Shown: positions 1-8,743 of the stretch, in pieces
How positions within the stretch are numbered: the first letter of the stretch is position 1
How the letters are laid out: the number at the start of each line of letters is the position of its first letter
From: Paracoccus albus
GTDB taxonomy: Bacteria > Pseudomonadota > Alphaproteobacteria > Rhodobacterales > Rhodobacteraceae
Length of the DNA stretch: 64,000 nt
Assembly (NCBI RefSeq): GCF_027913035.1
Contig: NZ_CP115775.1
Location: forward strand, 1,674,001 to 1,738,000
Direction: 5' to 3'
The notes under the pieces: model-generated
The model's input: only the letters and a program-made list of their open reading frames with translations
The model's database searches: none
Told to the model about the DNA's origin: nothing
Program-made: the position numbers and the translations under genes

Positions 1-400
1 GATCCGCATAAAGCGGCGGGAACAGCTCGTTGATCGCCTTCGACTCGCGGAAGAACGAGAACAGCTGTTCCTGATCCTGCGGCAGCAGATAAGGCACGAA
101 GAACACCTGCGCTTCCGGGATCAGCGCGCCGGTAAAGCCAGGGGACTGGTCGACGAACTGCAGAATGCCGGACTGCGCCTGTTCCATGATATCGGCGCTT
201 TCACCCAGTGTGCCAAAGGGGAAAAGCTGTACTTCGTGGTCGGAATTGGCTTCGACCTCTTCCTTGAACTTCTGAGCGTAGATGCCCTGAACTTCTTCCA
301 ATGCCTCTTCGAACGCATAGCGCCAGGTATCGGCCTGAGCGAGGCCACTGCCGAGCATAAGCGCGGTGACACTGGCAGCGGTGAGAGTCTTGTAAGTCAT
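1..400 (-). CDS. TRAP transporter substrate-binding protein, DctP family (3' part cut off by window edge)
   Basis: First 133 residues of a periplasmic solute-binding protein of a tripartite ATP-independent (TRAP) transporter. Residues 1-23 form a signal peptide (MTYKTLTAAS start, cleavage near LAQA-D). The following WRYAFEEALEEVQG and LFPFGTLGESADIMEQ stretches resemble the ligand-binding lobe of DctP proteins that take carboxylates. An AGGAGA ribosome site lies 5-10 bases ahead of the ATG at 400. The C-terminal lobe and any dctQM genes would lie left of the window. The ligand cannot be read from this fragment. The leader contains an 18-base palindrome (see 425-442). Confidence 0.8.
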   Translation of the reverse strand, partial: MTYKTLTAASVTALMLGSGLAQADTWRYAFEEALEEVQGIYAQKFKEEVEANSDHEVQLFPFGTLGESADIMEQAQSGILQFVDQSPGFTGALIPEAQVFFVPYLLPQDQEQLFSFFRESKAINELFPPLYAD

Positions 401-424
401 ATTGTCTCCTGTTGTCAGGTCGCC

Positions 425-442
425 CCGGCACCAAGGTGCCGG
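425..442. promoter_or_regulatory. Perfect GC-rich palindrome in the leader of the TRAP dctP gene
   Basis: CCGGCACC-AA-GGTGCCGG, arms of 8 bases, 25 bases upstream of the dctP start codon. It could be an operator or a small leader hairpin. The rest of 401-594 is AT-richer and probably holds the promoter; no gene is visible there. Confidence 0.4.
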
Positions 443-594
443 TGACTTCTACATTCCAACTCGGGGCGTTTCCGCCCGATCTCCGGCGTCGAGACTTCGA
501 CACAACGGGATATCAAGTCAATTTCTATATTAAATCATGACAATTCGACCGATGGGTGTCAAACAGGTTAGCCCGCATATCATTGAGGCTGCCC

Positions 595-1956
595 CTAATC
601 CGGCAGCAATGACGCCAATATAAGCAGCGCCTGCTCCAGTTCGGGCATACGCGGAGCGCCAAGTGAAAGCCGTAATGCCGGCGTAGAATCGGTGATCGCA
701 AATCCCGACCCAGGTGCCACCGCGACATCCTGTGCAAGTGCAGCCGAAAGGACAGCGCGTTCGTCGCAATCATCAGGCAAGGGCAGCCACCTGTGCAGCC
801 CTTGCGGAAACCCAAGACTGCGCCCGCCCAGAATCTTTTGCGCCATACGGTTACGTTGCACAAGCTGGCTGCGCTGCGCGGCAAGCAACTCATCCGCCAC
901 GCCGGATTCGATCCAGTCACGCGCGATTTCGGCAATCATCGGTGTTGCCATCCATGACATGGCAAGATGCCGGTTCAGCGCCCGTTCTGCCAGGCTTTCA
1001 GGCATTGCCAGAAAACCCATCCGCAGCCCCGGTGAAAGCGACTTCGACAGGCCGGTAAAATAGAAGCTGTGGTCGGGTGCGAAACTCGCAATCGGCGGCG
1101 GCCGGCGCAGCGCGACCGGGCCAAGCGCATCGTCTTCAAGAATGATCAACCCCGCCTCAACCGCCGCCCGCGCAAGTTCTTCCCGACGCGCGCGGTCCAC
1201 GATCCGCGCCATTGGACCTGCACCAGAGGGCAGCAGAAATACCGACTTCATCCGCCCGGCAGAGGCACGCGCAGCCGCTGTAAGCGCATCGGGCAGCATT
1301 CCGCGTTCGTCGCACGCAATACCACGCAGCCGAAGTTGCAGACTTGCCGCCGCGGGGCGCAGCGTGTGGCAGGTTGAACTTTCCGTCGCGATGATATCGC
1401 CGGGCTTTGCCACACACATCAGCGCCACGAACATCGCAGGCGTCGTGCCATTGGTGATCAATATGCGCTGCGCCGGGACCACCAGCCCGCAGCGCGCCAG
1501 CCAGTTCGCCGCCATCCCACCATAAAGCGCCATCGTCTGACGCGGGCGAAAGGAATACATTGCCGGGTCAGGCAGGTTTTCTGCCAGACGAAGCATGCTG
1601 CTGCGCCATGCTTCAGCGATCTGCGGCAGATCAACCGGGGTCATCATAGACAGGTCTATCGGCGGTCGTTCCGCAGGGGCGCGGAACCACGGCACCTCAA
1701 CCGTTTCGCGCGGTCCGGATTTGACAAAGCTGCCACGCCCGACTTCGCCAGAGATAAGATCGGCGCGGATCAGCTCTTCATAGGCGCGGCTGACAGTCTG
1801 CACGGAAAGGTCGAGTTGCCATGCAAGCTCTCGATGCGGGGGAAGGCGATCACCGGGACGCAGGCTGCCGGCATCAATCGCTGCGGCGACACCTTGCGCA
1901 AGGCTGCGGTAAGCGGGGCGTGTGATATCGGATTTCGTCAGCGGCCAGTGGGACAT
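595..1956 (-). CDS. MocR/PdxR-type transcriptional regulator (GntR winged helix fused to PLP aminotransferase-like domain)
   Basis: 453 residues. Residues about 10-75 are a GntR-type winged helix (PAYRSLAQ, LPPHRELA, SVQTVSRAYEEL). The rest is a fold-type I aminotransferase-like effector domain with the PLP-binding lysine in GLSKSLSPGLR. These proteins bind PLP and an amino compound and control amine catabolism or vitamin B6 genes; GabR, which controls gabTD in Bacillus, is the best-known relative. I chose the ATG at 1956 over the TTG 21 bases upstream; neither has a strong ribosome site. It is divergent from the Lrp gene (72-base gap) that precedes an aldehyde dehydrogenase and an aminotransferase, so it may control those genes or the TRAP gene downstream of it. 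Confidence 0.85.
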   Translation of the reverse strand: MSHWPLTKSDITRPAYRSLAQGVAAAIDAGSLRPGDRLPPHRELAWQLDLSVQTVSRAYEELIRADLISGEVGRGSFVKSGPRETVEVPWFRAPAERPPIDLSMMTPVDLPQIAEAWRSSMLRLAENLPDPAMYSFRPRQTMALYGGMAANWLARCGLVVPAQRILITNGTTPAMFVALMCVAKPGDIIATESSTCHTLRPAAASLQLRLRGIACDERGMLPDALTAAARASAGRMKSVFLLPSGAGPMARIVDRARREELARAAVEAGLIILEDDALGPVALRRPPPIASFAPDHSFYFTGLSKSLSPGLRMGFLAMPESLAERALNRHLAMSWMATPMIAEIARDWIESGVADELLAAQRSQLVQRNRMAQKILGGRSLGFPQGLHRWLPLPDDCDERAVLSAALAQDVAVAPGSGFAITDSTPALRLSLGAPRMPELEQALLILASLLPD

Positions 1957-2028
1957 GGCCTTAGTCAAGCGGGGCAAGGCCGGCTTGTCCAGATTGACAA
2001 AACCAGTCGCGGGCGAAAAAAGCAGGAT

Positions 2029-2508
2029 ATGAACCAGACCCGTCTTGATGACCGCGATATTGCGATACTTGCGACGCTCTCACGCGAGGGGCGGATTTCG
2101 AAGACTGATCTGGCGGCGCGGGTGAATCTTTCCCCAACCCCTTGCTGGGAAAGGATGAAACGGCTTGAGAAAGCTGGCCTCATCGCTGGCTACCGGGCAG
2201 AGGTCAACCTTGCCGCACTCGGTCCGCATGTTCAGGTTTTCGTCACGCTCGAACTGGAAAGTCATCGTGCCGAAAGCTTCCAGATATTCGAGCGGACAAT
2301 CGCACAGATCACCGAAATCACCGGTTGCTGGGCAATTGGCGGCGGCTACGACTACCTGCTGCAAGTGGTCAGCGAGGATGTTGCGGCGTTTCAGGATTTA
2401 ATGGACGGGCTGCTGGAAAGCCGGGCGGGTGTACGGCGCTATTACAGCTATATCGTCACCAAGCCGGTGAAGAATGAACCGCCCGCGAGCGCTCTGCTTC
2501 ACCTGTAG
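2029..2508 (+). CDS. Lrp/AsnC family transcriptional regulator
   Basis: 159 residues, normal length for the family. The N-terminal helix-turn-helix (RLDDRDIAILATLS, then LSPTPCWERMKRLE) is followed by an alpha/beta RAM effector domain (VFVTLELESH, GGYDYLLQV). The ATG at 2029 was chosen because the Lrp domain begins directly after it; the reading frame stays open further upstream. The gene is divergent from the MocR regulator and 160 bases ahead of the semialdehyde dehydrogenase, so it is the likely local regulator. Lrp proteins of this kind (for example DoeX in ectoine breakdown) often sense the amino acid being degraded. Which amino acid applies here is not visible. Confidence 0.85.
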   Translation: MNQTRLDDRDIAILATLSREGRISKTDLAARVNLSPTPCWERMKRLEKAGLIAGYRAEVNLAALGPHVQVFVTLELESHRAESFQIFERTIAQITEITGCWAIGGGYDYLLQVVSEDVAAFQDLMDGLLESRAGVRRYYSYIVTKPVKNEPPASALLHL

Positions 2509-2668
2509 GGTGCGCTTCAGCGCAGCTTGCACGACACATACCCACGCCGACAGAAAAAACCCCTGCTCACTCCAACCACAAAAGAAGAATCCTCCTCCAC
2601 CGCCGCCATCTTAAGTGAATTCGCCTGCCCCGTCCGGCGCATGATCTTCGCAATGATGGAGGTGCGCG

Positions 2669-4129
2669 ATGCTCGACGATCCCAAGACCAATCTGGCCGA
2701 CCGACTGTCCGATCCCGATCTGCTGGCCGATGCCGGTGATTTCGCGGGCGATGGCCGTCTGGCGGTCCGCGACCCGGCAAGCGGCGCCGTCGTGGCCAAG
2801 GTCACGACCAGCGACGCGGCTGGCGCCCGCGCCGCCGTCGACGCAGCCCAGCAGGCGTTCCCCGGTTGGGCGGGGATGTTGCCGCAGGACCGCGCCGATA
2901 TCCTGCATCGCTGGTATGATCTGATCATCGCCGCGAAAGAGGATCTGGCTTGTATCATGGTGGCCGAACAGGGCAAACCGATCAGCGAGGCGCGGGGTGA
3001 AATTGACTATGCCGCCAGCTTCGTGCAGTTTTACGCCGAAGAGGCCCTGCGCCCGAATATCGAAGGCGTCACAAGCCACCTGCCCGATGCCGAGATGGAG
3101 CTGTGGCGCGAACCCGTGGGCGTCGCAGCCCTGATCACGCCGTGGAACTTCCCCTGCGCCATGATCACCCGCAAGGCCGCCGCCGCGCTTGGTGCGGGCT
3201 GCACGGTTGTCGTTCACCCGTCGGCGGAAACCCCGCTTTCAGCGCTTGCCCTGTCGGTACTGGCACGGCGGGCCGGTTTCCCGGATGGCGTTTATAACAC
3301 CGTCATCGGCGATGCCGCGACCATTGTCGGGGAATGGACCGGCGACAAAAGGGTGCGGGCTCTGTCCTTTACCGGCTCGACCGAAGTCGGGCGGCTGCTC
3401 TATCGCCAATCGGCCGATACGGTAAAACGGCTGGTGATGGAGCTGGGTGGCCATGCGCCCTTCATCGTGTTCCAACGGGCCGACCTGGATCGCGCAGTCT
3501 CCGAAGGGATCAAGGCAAAATTCGCCACCTCAGGGCAGGATTGCCTTGGCGCGAACCGATTCTATATTCATCGCGACATCTATGACGAGTTCTGCACCCG
3601 TTTCACCAAGGCCGTCGAGGCGCTGAGCCTCGGGCGCGGGATGGACGATCCCGATATCGGCCCGCTGATCCACGACCGCCAGATCGACAAGCAGAAGGCG
3701 CATGTTCAGGATGCACTGGACAAGGGCGCGAAGCTGCTGACCGGGGGTGGGGTGGATGACAGCCTCGGGCCGCTGTTCTTCAAGCCGACCGTTCTGGCCG
3801 ATGTGCCGGATAACGCCGCGATCATGTCCGAAGAGACGTTCGGTCCGGTCGCAGCGCTGACCCCGTTCGACAGCGAAGAGGAGGTCTATGCCCGCGCCAA
3901 TGACAGCGAATACGGGCTGGTCGCCTATGTCCACAGCCTCGACCCGCGCCGGATCTACCGCGCCACGCGGGCGCTGCAATACGGCATGGTGGCAGTGAAC
4001 CGGACCAAGGTGACTGGCGCGCCCATTCCATTCGGCGGGATGAAACAGTCCGGCGTCGGGCGCGAAGGCGCAAGGCAGGGGCTGGAGGCCTTTACCGAGA
4101 TCAAATATGTCTGCCGTGACTGGGGTTAG
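2669..4129 (+). CDS. NAD(P)-dependent aldehyde dehydrogenase, succinate-semialdehyde dehydrogenase type
   Basis: 486 residues. ALDH signatures are present: TPWNFP, FTGSTEVG, catalytic Glu258 in MELGG, and nucleophile Cys292 in GQDCLGANR. The family oxidises succinate semialdehyde or a similar amine-derived aldehyde to the acid. The usual Lys of the VVKPAE cofactor motif is replaced by His183 (VVHPSAETPL), a change near the cofactor site worth noting. A GGAGG ribosome site precedes the ATG. The next gene, 128 bases on, is an aminotransferase that would make the aldehyde, so the pair probably turns an omega-amino acid or diamine into a dicarboxylate. Confidence 0.85.
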   Translation: MLDDPKTNLADRLSDPDLLADAGDFAGDGRLAVRDPASGAVVAKVTTSDAAGARAAVDAAQQAFPGWAGMLPQDRADILHRWYDLIIAAKEDLACIMVAEQGKPISEARGEIDYAASFVQFYAEEALRPNIEGVTSHLPDAEMELWREPVGVAALITPWNFPCAMITRKAAAALGAGCTVVVHPSAETPLSALALSVLARRAGFPDGVYNTVIGDAATIVGEWTGDKRVRALSFTGSTEVGRLLYRQSADTVKRLVMELGGHAPFIVFQRADLDRAVSEGIKAKFATSGQDCLGANRFYIHRDIYDEFCTRFTKAVEALSLGRGMDDPDIGPLIHDRQIDKQKAHVQDALDKGAKLLTGGGVDDSLGPLFFKPTVLADVPDNAAIMSEETFGPVAALTPFDSEEEVYARANDSEYGLVAYVHSLDPRRIYRATRALQYGMVAVNRTKVTGAPIPFGGMKQSGVGREGARQGLEAFTEIKYVCRDWG

Positions 4130-4186
4130 AGAGGGGGCAACGGATGAACGAAACACCCGGCCCGGTGTCAAGGGCGAAGCCCGCCG

Positions 4187-4218
4187 GGCCAGCGTCCGAC
4201 CACGGACGGACGTCGGCC
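4187..4218. repeat. Imperfect GC-rich hairpin between the dehydrogenase and aminotransferase genes
   Basis: GGCCAGCGTCCG pairs with CGGACGTCGGCC (two mismatches) around an 8-base loop. A smaller GGGC-GAA-GCCC hairpin lies just upstream at about 4172-4182. This could be an attenuator or mRNA-processing element between the two genes. No run of T follows, so it is not a classical terminator. Confidence 0.35.
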
Positions 4219-4257
4219 CTCTGCCGCACTTGGATATGAACGAAGAAGGAAGACAAC

Positions 4258-5628
4258 ATGCTGACCAATGACGAACTCGCCAAATGGGACCGCGAGAACT
4301 TCATGCACCCCTCGACCCATCTGTCGCAATTCGCACGGGGAGAGGCCGCGCAGCGCATCGTGACCGGCGGCGAGGGCGTGTTCATCACCGACCGCGACGG
4401 TAACCGCCTGCTGGACGGGTTCGCGGGGCTCTACTGCGTCAATGTCGGCTATGGCCGCACCGAAATCAGCGAGGCGATCGCAAAACAGGCGCATGAGCTG
4501 GCCTATTACCACGCCTATGCGGGCCACGGCTCCGAGGCGAATATCACCCTGTCCAAGATGGTGATGGATCGTGCGCCGGAAGGCATGGCGCGGGTCTACT
4601 TCGGGCTTGGCGGCTCGGACGCCAACGAAACCAACGTCAAGCTGGTCTGGTACTACAACAACATCCTCGGCCGGCCCGAGAAGAAGAAGATCATCTCCCG
4701 CTGGCGCGGCTATCACGGCTCGGGGCTCGTCACCGGCAGCCTGACCGGGCTGGAACTGTTCCACAAGAAATTCGATCTGCCGCTTGCACAGATCATCCAT
4801 ACCGAAGCCCCCTATTACTTCCGCCGCCCCGAAGCGGGGATGAGCGAGGATGAATTCTCGACATATTGCGCCGAAAAGCTGGAGGAACTGATCCTCTCCG
4901 AAGGCCCGGACACAATCGGCGCGTTCATCGGGGAACCGGTTCTGGGCACGGGCGGCATCGTGCCCCCGCCCGCCGGTTACTGGGAAAAAATTCAGGCGGT
5001 GCTGGCGAAATACGACATCCTGCTGATCGTGGATGAGGTCGTGACCGGTTTCGGACGTCTGGGGACCATGTTCGGATCGGATCATTACGGGCTGAAACCC
5101 GATCTGATCACCTGCGCCAAAGGCCTGACCTCGGCCTATGCGCCGCTATCCGCGACGATTGTCGGGCAGCGCATGTGGGATGTGCTGATGAAAGGCGCGG
5201 ATGAATTCGGCGTGCTGGGTCACGGCTGGACCTATTCGGCGCACCCGATCGGGGCGGCAGCGGGTATCGCAAACCTCAAGCTGATTGACGATCTGGGGCT
5301 GGTGAAGAATGCGGGCGAGGTCGGGGCCTATCTGAACAAGGCCATGGCTGACGCGGTTGGCGGTCATGCCAATGTCGGAGAGGTTCGCGGCGAAGGGATG
5401 CTGTGCGCGGTCGAACTGGTCGCGGATCGTGACAAGCGCAGCTTCCTTCCGGCATCCGATGGGACCGGCGCAAAGGTGGTCGGCGAAATGGTCAAGCGCG
5501 GCGTCATTGCACGGGCGATGCCACAGGGCGACATCCTTGGCTTTGCGCCGCCGCTGTGCCTGTCCAAAGGCGAAGCGGATCAGATCGTTGCAGCAACCAG
5601 CGATGCGATTAAAGCAGTGCTGGGATAA
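4258..5628 (+). CDS. Class III (omega) aminotransferase, PLP-dependent
   Basis: 456 residues. It has the class III fold with Asp259 in IVDEVVTGFGR, which contacts the PLP ring nitrogen, and Lys288 in TCAKGLTSAY, which forms the Schiff base. Members transfer the terminal amino group of putrescine, GABA, beta-alanine, taurine or diaminobutyrate to pyruvate or 2-oxoglutarate. A purine-rich GAAGGAAG ribosome site precedes the start. The preceding semialdehyde dehydrogenase suggests GABA, putrescine or diaminobutyrate as substrate. Ectoine-type DoeD is an alternative, but no ectoine hydrolase genes lie nearby. Confidence 0.85.
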   Translation: MLTNDELAKWDRENFMHPSTHLSQFARGEAAQRIVTGGEGVFITDRDGNRLLDGFAGLYCVNVGYGRTEISEAIAKQAHELAYYHAYAGHGSEANITLSKMVMDRAPEGMARVYFGLGGSDANETNVKLVWYYNNILGRPEKKKIISRWRGYHGSGLVTGSLTGLELFHKKFDLPLAQIIHTEAPYYFRRPEAGMSEDEFSTYCAEKLEELILSEGPDTIGAFIGEPVLGTGGIVPPPAGYWEKIQAVLAKYDILLIVDEVVTGFGRLGTMFGSDHYGLKPDLITCAKGLTSAYAPLSATIVGQRMWDVLMKGADEFGVLGHGWTYSAHPIGAAAGIANLKLIDDLGLVKNAGEVGAYLNKAMADAVGGHANVGEVRGEGMLCAVELVADRDKRSFLPASDGTGAKVVGEMVKRGVIARAMPQGDILGFAPPLCLSKGEADQIVAATSDAIKAVLG

Positions 5629-5654
5629 GCGAAGCTTTCACGTCACAGCCTTGC

Positions 5655-5692
5655 CCTGCCCGTCACGCAACCGTTCCGGTTCGACGGGCAGG
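5655..5692. terminator. Cruciform-like structure at the end of two convergent genes
   Basis: CCTGCCCGTC and GACGGGCAGG form a perfect 10-base stem; the loop contains a second perfect 5-base stem (AACCG/CGGTT). It lies between the convergent ends of the aminotransferase and the ABC ATPase genes, so it probably stops transcription from both sides. There is no T-run. Confidence 0.5.
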
Positions 5693-5718
5693 CATCAACC
5701 CAAAACCGGGCCGAGCGG

Positions 5719-6696
5719 CTATTTCCGCGACCCGTCCTCTCCAAATCGATGCGCATCGGCGGGGTCATGGATCAGTGAAAGCCGCTCTCCGCGTGCGGGA
5801 CTGAGCTGGCCCGGCAGCATCGCCAGCACCGGAACATCGTCGTCGGTGCGTGCGTGGATCAGCGTTTCTGCACCAAGGTTTTCGGCCATCTCGACCTGAA
5901 CGTCGATACCGCCTTCCCCGATGCGCAGATGCTGCGGCCTGATCCCGATCACGCCCCCATCAGCTTGCGGCAGGAAGTTCATGCGCGGCGCGCCGATAAA
6001 GCCCGCAACAAACCGGTTCGCAGGTGTGTTGAACAGGTTCAGCGGCGTATCGACCTGCTCGACCACGCCGCCGCGCAGGACAACAATGCGGTCTGCAAGG
6101 GTCATCGCCTCAATCTGGTCATGTGTGACGTAGATCATCGTTTTGCCAAGGCGGGCATGAAGGGCCGCAAGCTCTGCCCGCATGGTGCCGCGCAATTCGG
6201 CATCGAGGTTCGACAGCGGTTCGTCCAGCAGGAAGGCGGTCGGTTCACGCACGATGGAACGGCCAATCGCAACACGCTGGCGCTGACCGCCGGACAACTG
6301 CCCCGGACGCCGGTCAAGCAATGAACCAATCTCCAGCATCCGCGCGGCCTCGTCAATACGCTCGGCAATTTCGGCCTTTGGCATCCGGGTATTTTCCAGC
6401 CCGAAGGCCATGTTCTGCCGCACGGTCATATGTGGATAGAGCGCGTAAGACTGGAACACCATCGCAAGGCCACGATCGGCTGCCGAACGACGTGTCACAT
6501 CCTCCCCGTCAATCAGGATGCGGCCTGAGGTAGGCCGGTCGAGGCCAGAGATCAGGCGCAAAAGTGTGGACTTGCCGCAGCCGGACGGCCCGACGAAAAC
6601 GGTAAGCTCACCCTCCGGGATGCTCAGTGAGACATTCTTGATGACATCGACCGAGCCGAAGGATTTGCATATATTTTCAAGTTCGATCATGCCCAT
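5719..6696 (-). CDS. Sugar ABC transporter ATP-binding protein (MalK/UgpC type)
   Basis: 325 residues. The nucleotide-binding domain shows Walker A (GPSGCGKST, about residues 37-45), the Q-loop (MVFQSYALYPH), the ABC signature (LSGGQRQR), Walker B (AFLLDEPLSNLD) and the switch His (VTHDQ). A C-terminal MalK-type OB/TOBE regulatory domain follows. It energises uptake through the two permeases encoded just upstream. Its ATG overlaps the permease stop by one base. It is the last gene of the uronate-oligosaccharide operon. Confidence 0.95.
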   Translation of the reverse strand: MGMIELENICKSFGSVDVIKNVSLSIPEGELTVFVGPSGCGKSTLLRLISGLDRPTSGRILIDGEDVTRRSAADRGLAMVFQSYALYPHMTVRQNMAFGLENTRMPKAEIAERIDEAARMLEIGSLLDRRPGQLSGGQRQRVAIGRSIVREPTAFLLDEPLSNLDAELRGTMRAELAALHARLGKTMIYVTHDQIEAMTLADRIVVLRGGVVEQVDTPLNLFNTPANRFVAGFIGAPRMNFLPQADGGVIGIRPQHLRIGEGGIDVQVEMAENLGAETLIHARTDDDVPVLAMLPGQLSPARGERLSLIHDPADAHRFGEDGSRK

Positions 6697-7745
6697 TATT
6701 TAAGTCCCGTTCCGGCGATCCCAGCAGTGATGAAGCGTTGCAGAAAGACGAAGACCACGACCACCGGGATCATCGCCACGACTGTCATCGCAAGGATATA
6801 GTGCCATTGAACATTCAGCTCTCCGGCGAAGGTGTTCAGGCCGATCTGCAGCGTATAAAGCTCCATACGCGAAAGGACGACAAGCGGCCAAAGGAAGTCG
6901 TTCCACCGCCACACGACCGAGAAGATCGCCAGCACCGCCAGTGCAGGTGCTGCCAGCGGCAAAACGATGCGCCAATAGATCTGCCATTCGGATGCGTGAT
7001 CCATCCGCGCCGCATCCAGCAGCTCATCGGGGATGGTCAGCATATATTGCCGCAGCAGGAACACCCCCGTCGGCGTGGCCACGGTGGGCAGGATCACCCC
7101 CCACAGCGAGTTCAGCAGCCCGGTTGCGGACACCACGGAATAAAGCGGGACAAGGATCACCGACAGGGGCACCATCAGCGTCGCGATGATCAGCAACATC
7201 ACGGCATTGCGGCCCCGGAACTCATATTTCGACAGGGCAAATGCGGCCATTGAGTTTGTCAGCAAGGTGATGATCGTCGCCATCACCGTCACAAAGACGG
7301 AATTGCGCAGGAACAGGAAAAAATCGAACCGCATAAAGGGTTCAGAGTAGTTTTCCGTCGCGAAATCCACATCGCGAACCGCTGTGCGATCGGCAATATT
7401 AACGCGGGCAGGTTCCGCGTCCGGGGCCTCGGGGTCTACCATCTGGGCGACGATACCGACGCGGCGCAGTTCCGCCATTGTCTTGACAGTGCCATCCTCC
7501 AGCGTGACAGTGTAAAGCGGCTTTTCGGCGCCCTCGATCTCCACCGTTTGCTGGGCATAGGGCAGCATTGTCGGTGGAAACTCTGCCAAGGCGGCGGGTG
7601 TCTTGAAGCTGGACATGACCAGCCAGATTGCCGGGCCAAACATTATGATCGTGCCGCCGATCAGCCAGATCCACGTCGCGATGTCGGTCCAGTGCCAGCC
7701 CCGCCCGTCTCCGGTGCGACCCCGTCTTGCGATAAGCCAACGCAT
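6696..7745 (-). CDS. Sugar ABC transporter permease (MalG type) with a large periplasmic insert
   Basis: 349 residues. The start is the ATG at 7745, which overlaps the upstream TGA (TGATG). About six membrane segments are present, and the EAA-type loop (DELLDAARMDHASEWQIYWRIVLP) contacts the ATPase. Between the first and second membrane segments there is an insert of roughly 85 residues (from about FPPTMLPYA to ENYSEP), longer than in textbook MalG. It may help dock the binding protein. It pairs with the MalF-type permease encoded next to it. Confidence 0.9.
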   Translation of the reverse strand: MRWLIARRGRTGDGRGWHWTDIATWIWLIGGTIIMFGPAIWLVMSSFKTPAALAEFPPTMLPYAQQTVEIEGAEKPLYTVTLEDGTVKTMAELRRVGIVAQMVDPEAPDAEPARVNIADRTAVRDVDFATENYSEPFMRFDFFLFLRNSVFVTVMATIITLLTNSMAAFALSKYEFRGRNAVMLLIIATLMVPLSVILVPLYSVVSATGLLNSLWGVILPTVATPTGVFLLRQYMLTIPDELLDAARMDHASEWQIYWRIVLPLAAPALAVLAIFSVVWRWNDFLWPLVVLSRMELYTLQIGLNTFAGELNVQWHYILAMTVVAMIPVVVVFVFLQRFITAGIAGTGLK

Positions 7746-8743
7746 CAGCGGTTCCCCCCTGCACGACGGCTGAGCCAAAGCTGGATCAGCGTCAGAACGA
7801 CCAGAACCAATGCCATCAGGATAGAGGCCGCTGCCGCCAGACCCGGATTGCGCAGCAGGTTCGCAAAGCCGCTTTCATAGATATATTGCGTCATAAACAT
7901 CGTGGACGTGCCGGGGCCACCGCCGGTCAGAACATATGCTTCGTCGAAAATCTGAACCGCACGGATCAGCGCCAGCACCAGCACAACCAGCAGGTTGGGC
8001 ATCAGAAGCGGCAGCGTGATACGATAGAAGGTGCGGAAAGGCGGCGTGCCGTCCATCTCTGCAGCCTCATAAAGATCGCGGGGTATGGCTTGCAATCCGG
8101 CCAGCAGGATCAGCGTGTAAAAGCCCATATGCGCCCAGACACTGACCCCCACGGCCGCAGCAAAAGCCCAGAAACGGTCGGTCAGCCAATTCACCGGCTC
8201 AAGCCCAAGCTCGACCATCCCAAGGTTCGCGAGCCCCTGACGCTGCAATATCCAACGCCAGATCAACCCGACCACGACCGGGCTGAGAAGGACCGGGAAA
8301 AAGAAGACCGCCCGCCAGAACGCCTTGGCTGGAATGGCACGGTTCAGGATTATGGCAGTGATCATGGCCACCAGCGTCATGATACCGACCTGAAAGATCA
8401 CGAAACGCGCCGTATTCCAGACCGCCACCCAGAACATATCGTCGCGGCAGCTTCGCGGTTGCAGGTAATTCTCGCAATCCAGAAGGCGCTGATAGTGCTC
8501 GCTGCCGACATAGGGGCGGTCAGCCAGAAAGAACTCTACCCCTCCGGTGGTCGAATAAAGCGCGTTCATACCAAGCGGGATCAGCACGAAAACCGTGAAA
8601 ATCGCCATATTGGGCAGAAGGAACAGGGCGATCATGCCGCCCTGCCCGGTCATGCGTTGCCAGCCGCGCAACGGAATCCCGATGACCTGCGCGAGCCAGC
8701 GCAGGGGCGCGGTCAGGTAGTGTCCCACGCCCCCCTCCATCAT
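7745..8743 (-). CDS. Sugar ABC transporter permease (MalF type)
   Basis: 332 residues, about six membrane segments, with the EAA-type loop DLYEAAEMDGTPPFRTFYRITLP. It forms the inner-membrane channel with the neighbouring MalG-type protein. The first of two adjacent ATG codons (8743) overlaps the stop of the binding-protein gene (ATGA), so translation is probably coupled. A 40-residue stretch after the first membrane segment (GGVEFFLADRPYVG onwards) is periplasmic. Confidence 0.9.
   Translation of the reverse strand: MMEGGVGHYLTAPLRWLAQVIGIPLRGWQRMTGQGGMIALFLLPNMAIFTVFVLIPLGMNALYSTTGGVEFFLADRPYVGSEHYQRLLDCENYLQPRSCRDDMFWVAVWNTARFVIFQVGIMTLVAMITAIILNRAIPAKAFWRAVFFFPVLLSPVVVGLIWRWILQRQGLANLGMVELGLEPVNWLTDRFWAFAAAVGVSVWAHMGFYTLILLAGLQAIPRDLYEAAEMDGTPPFRTFYRITLPLLMPNLLVVLVLALIRAVQIFDEAYVLTGGGPGTSTMFMTQYIYESGFANLLRNPGLAAAASILMALVLVVLTLIQLWLSRRAGGNR

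Noticed and set aside
4258..5628. Ectoine-degradation aminotransferase DoeD with DoeX-like Lrp regulator
   Set aside because: The Lrp-dehydrogenase-aminotransferase order is suggestive, but no ectoine hydrolase or deacetylase genes lie in the window.
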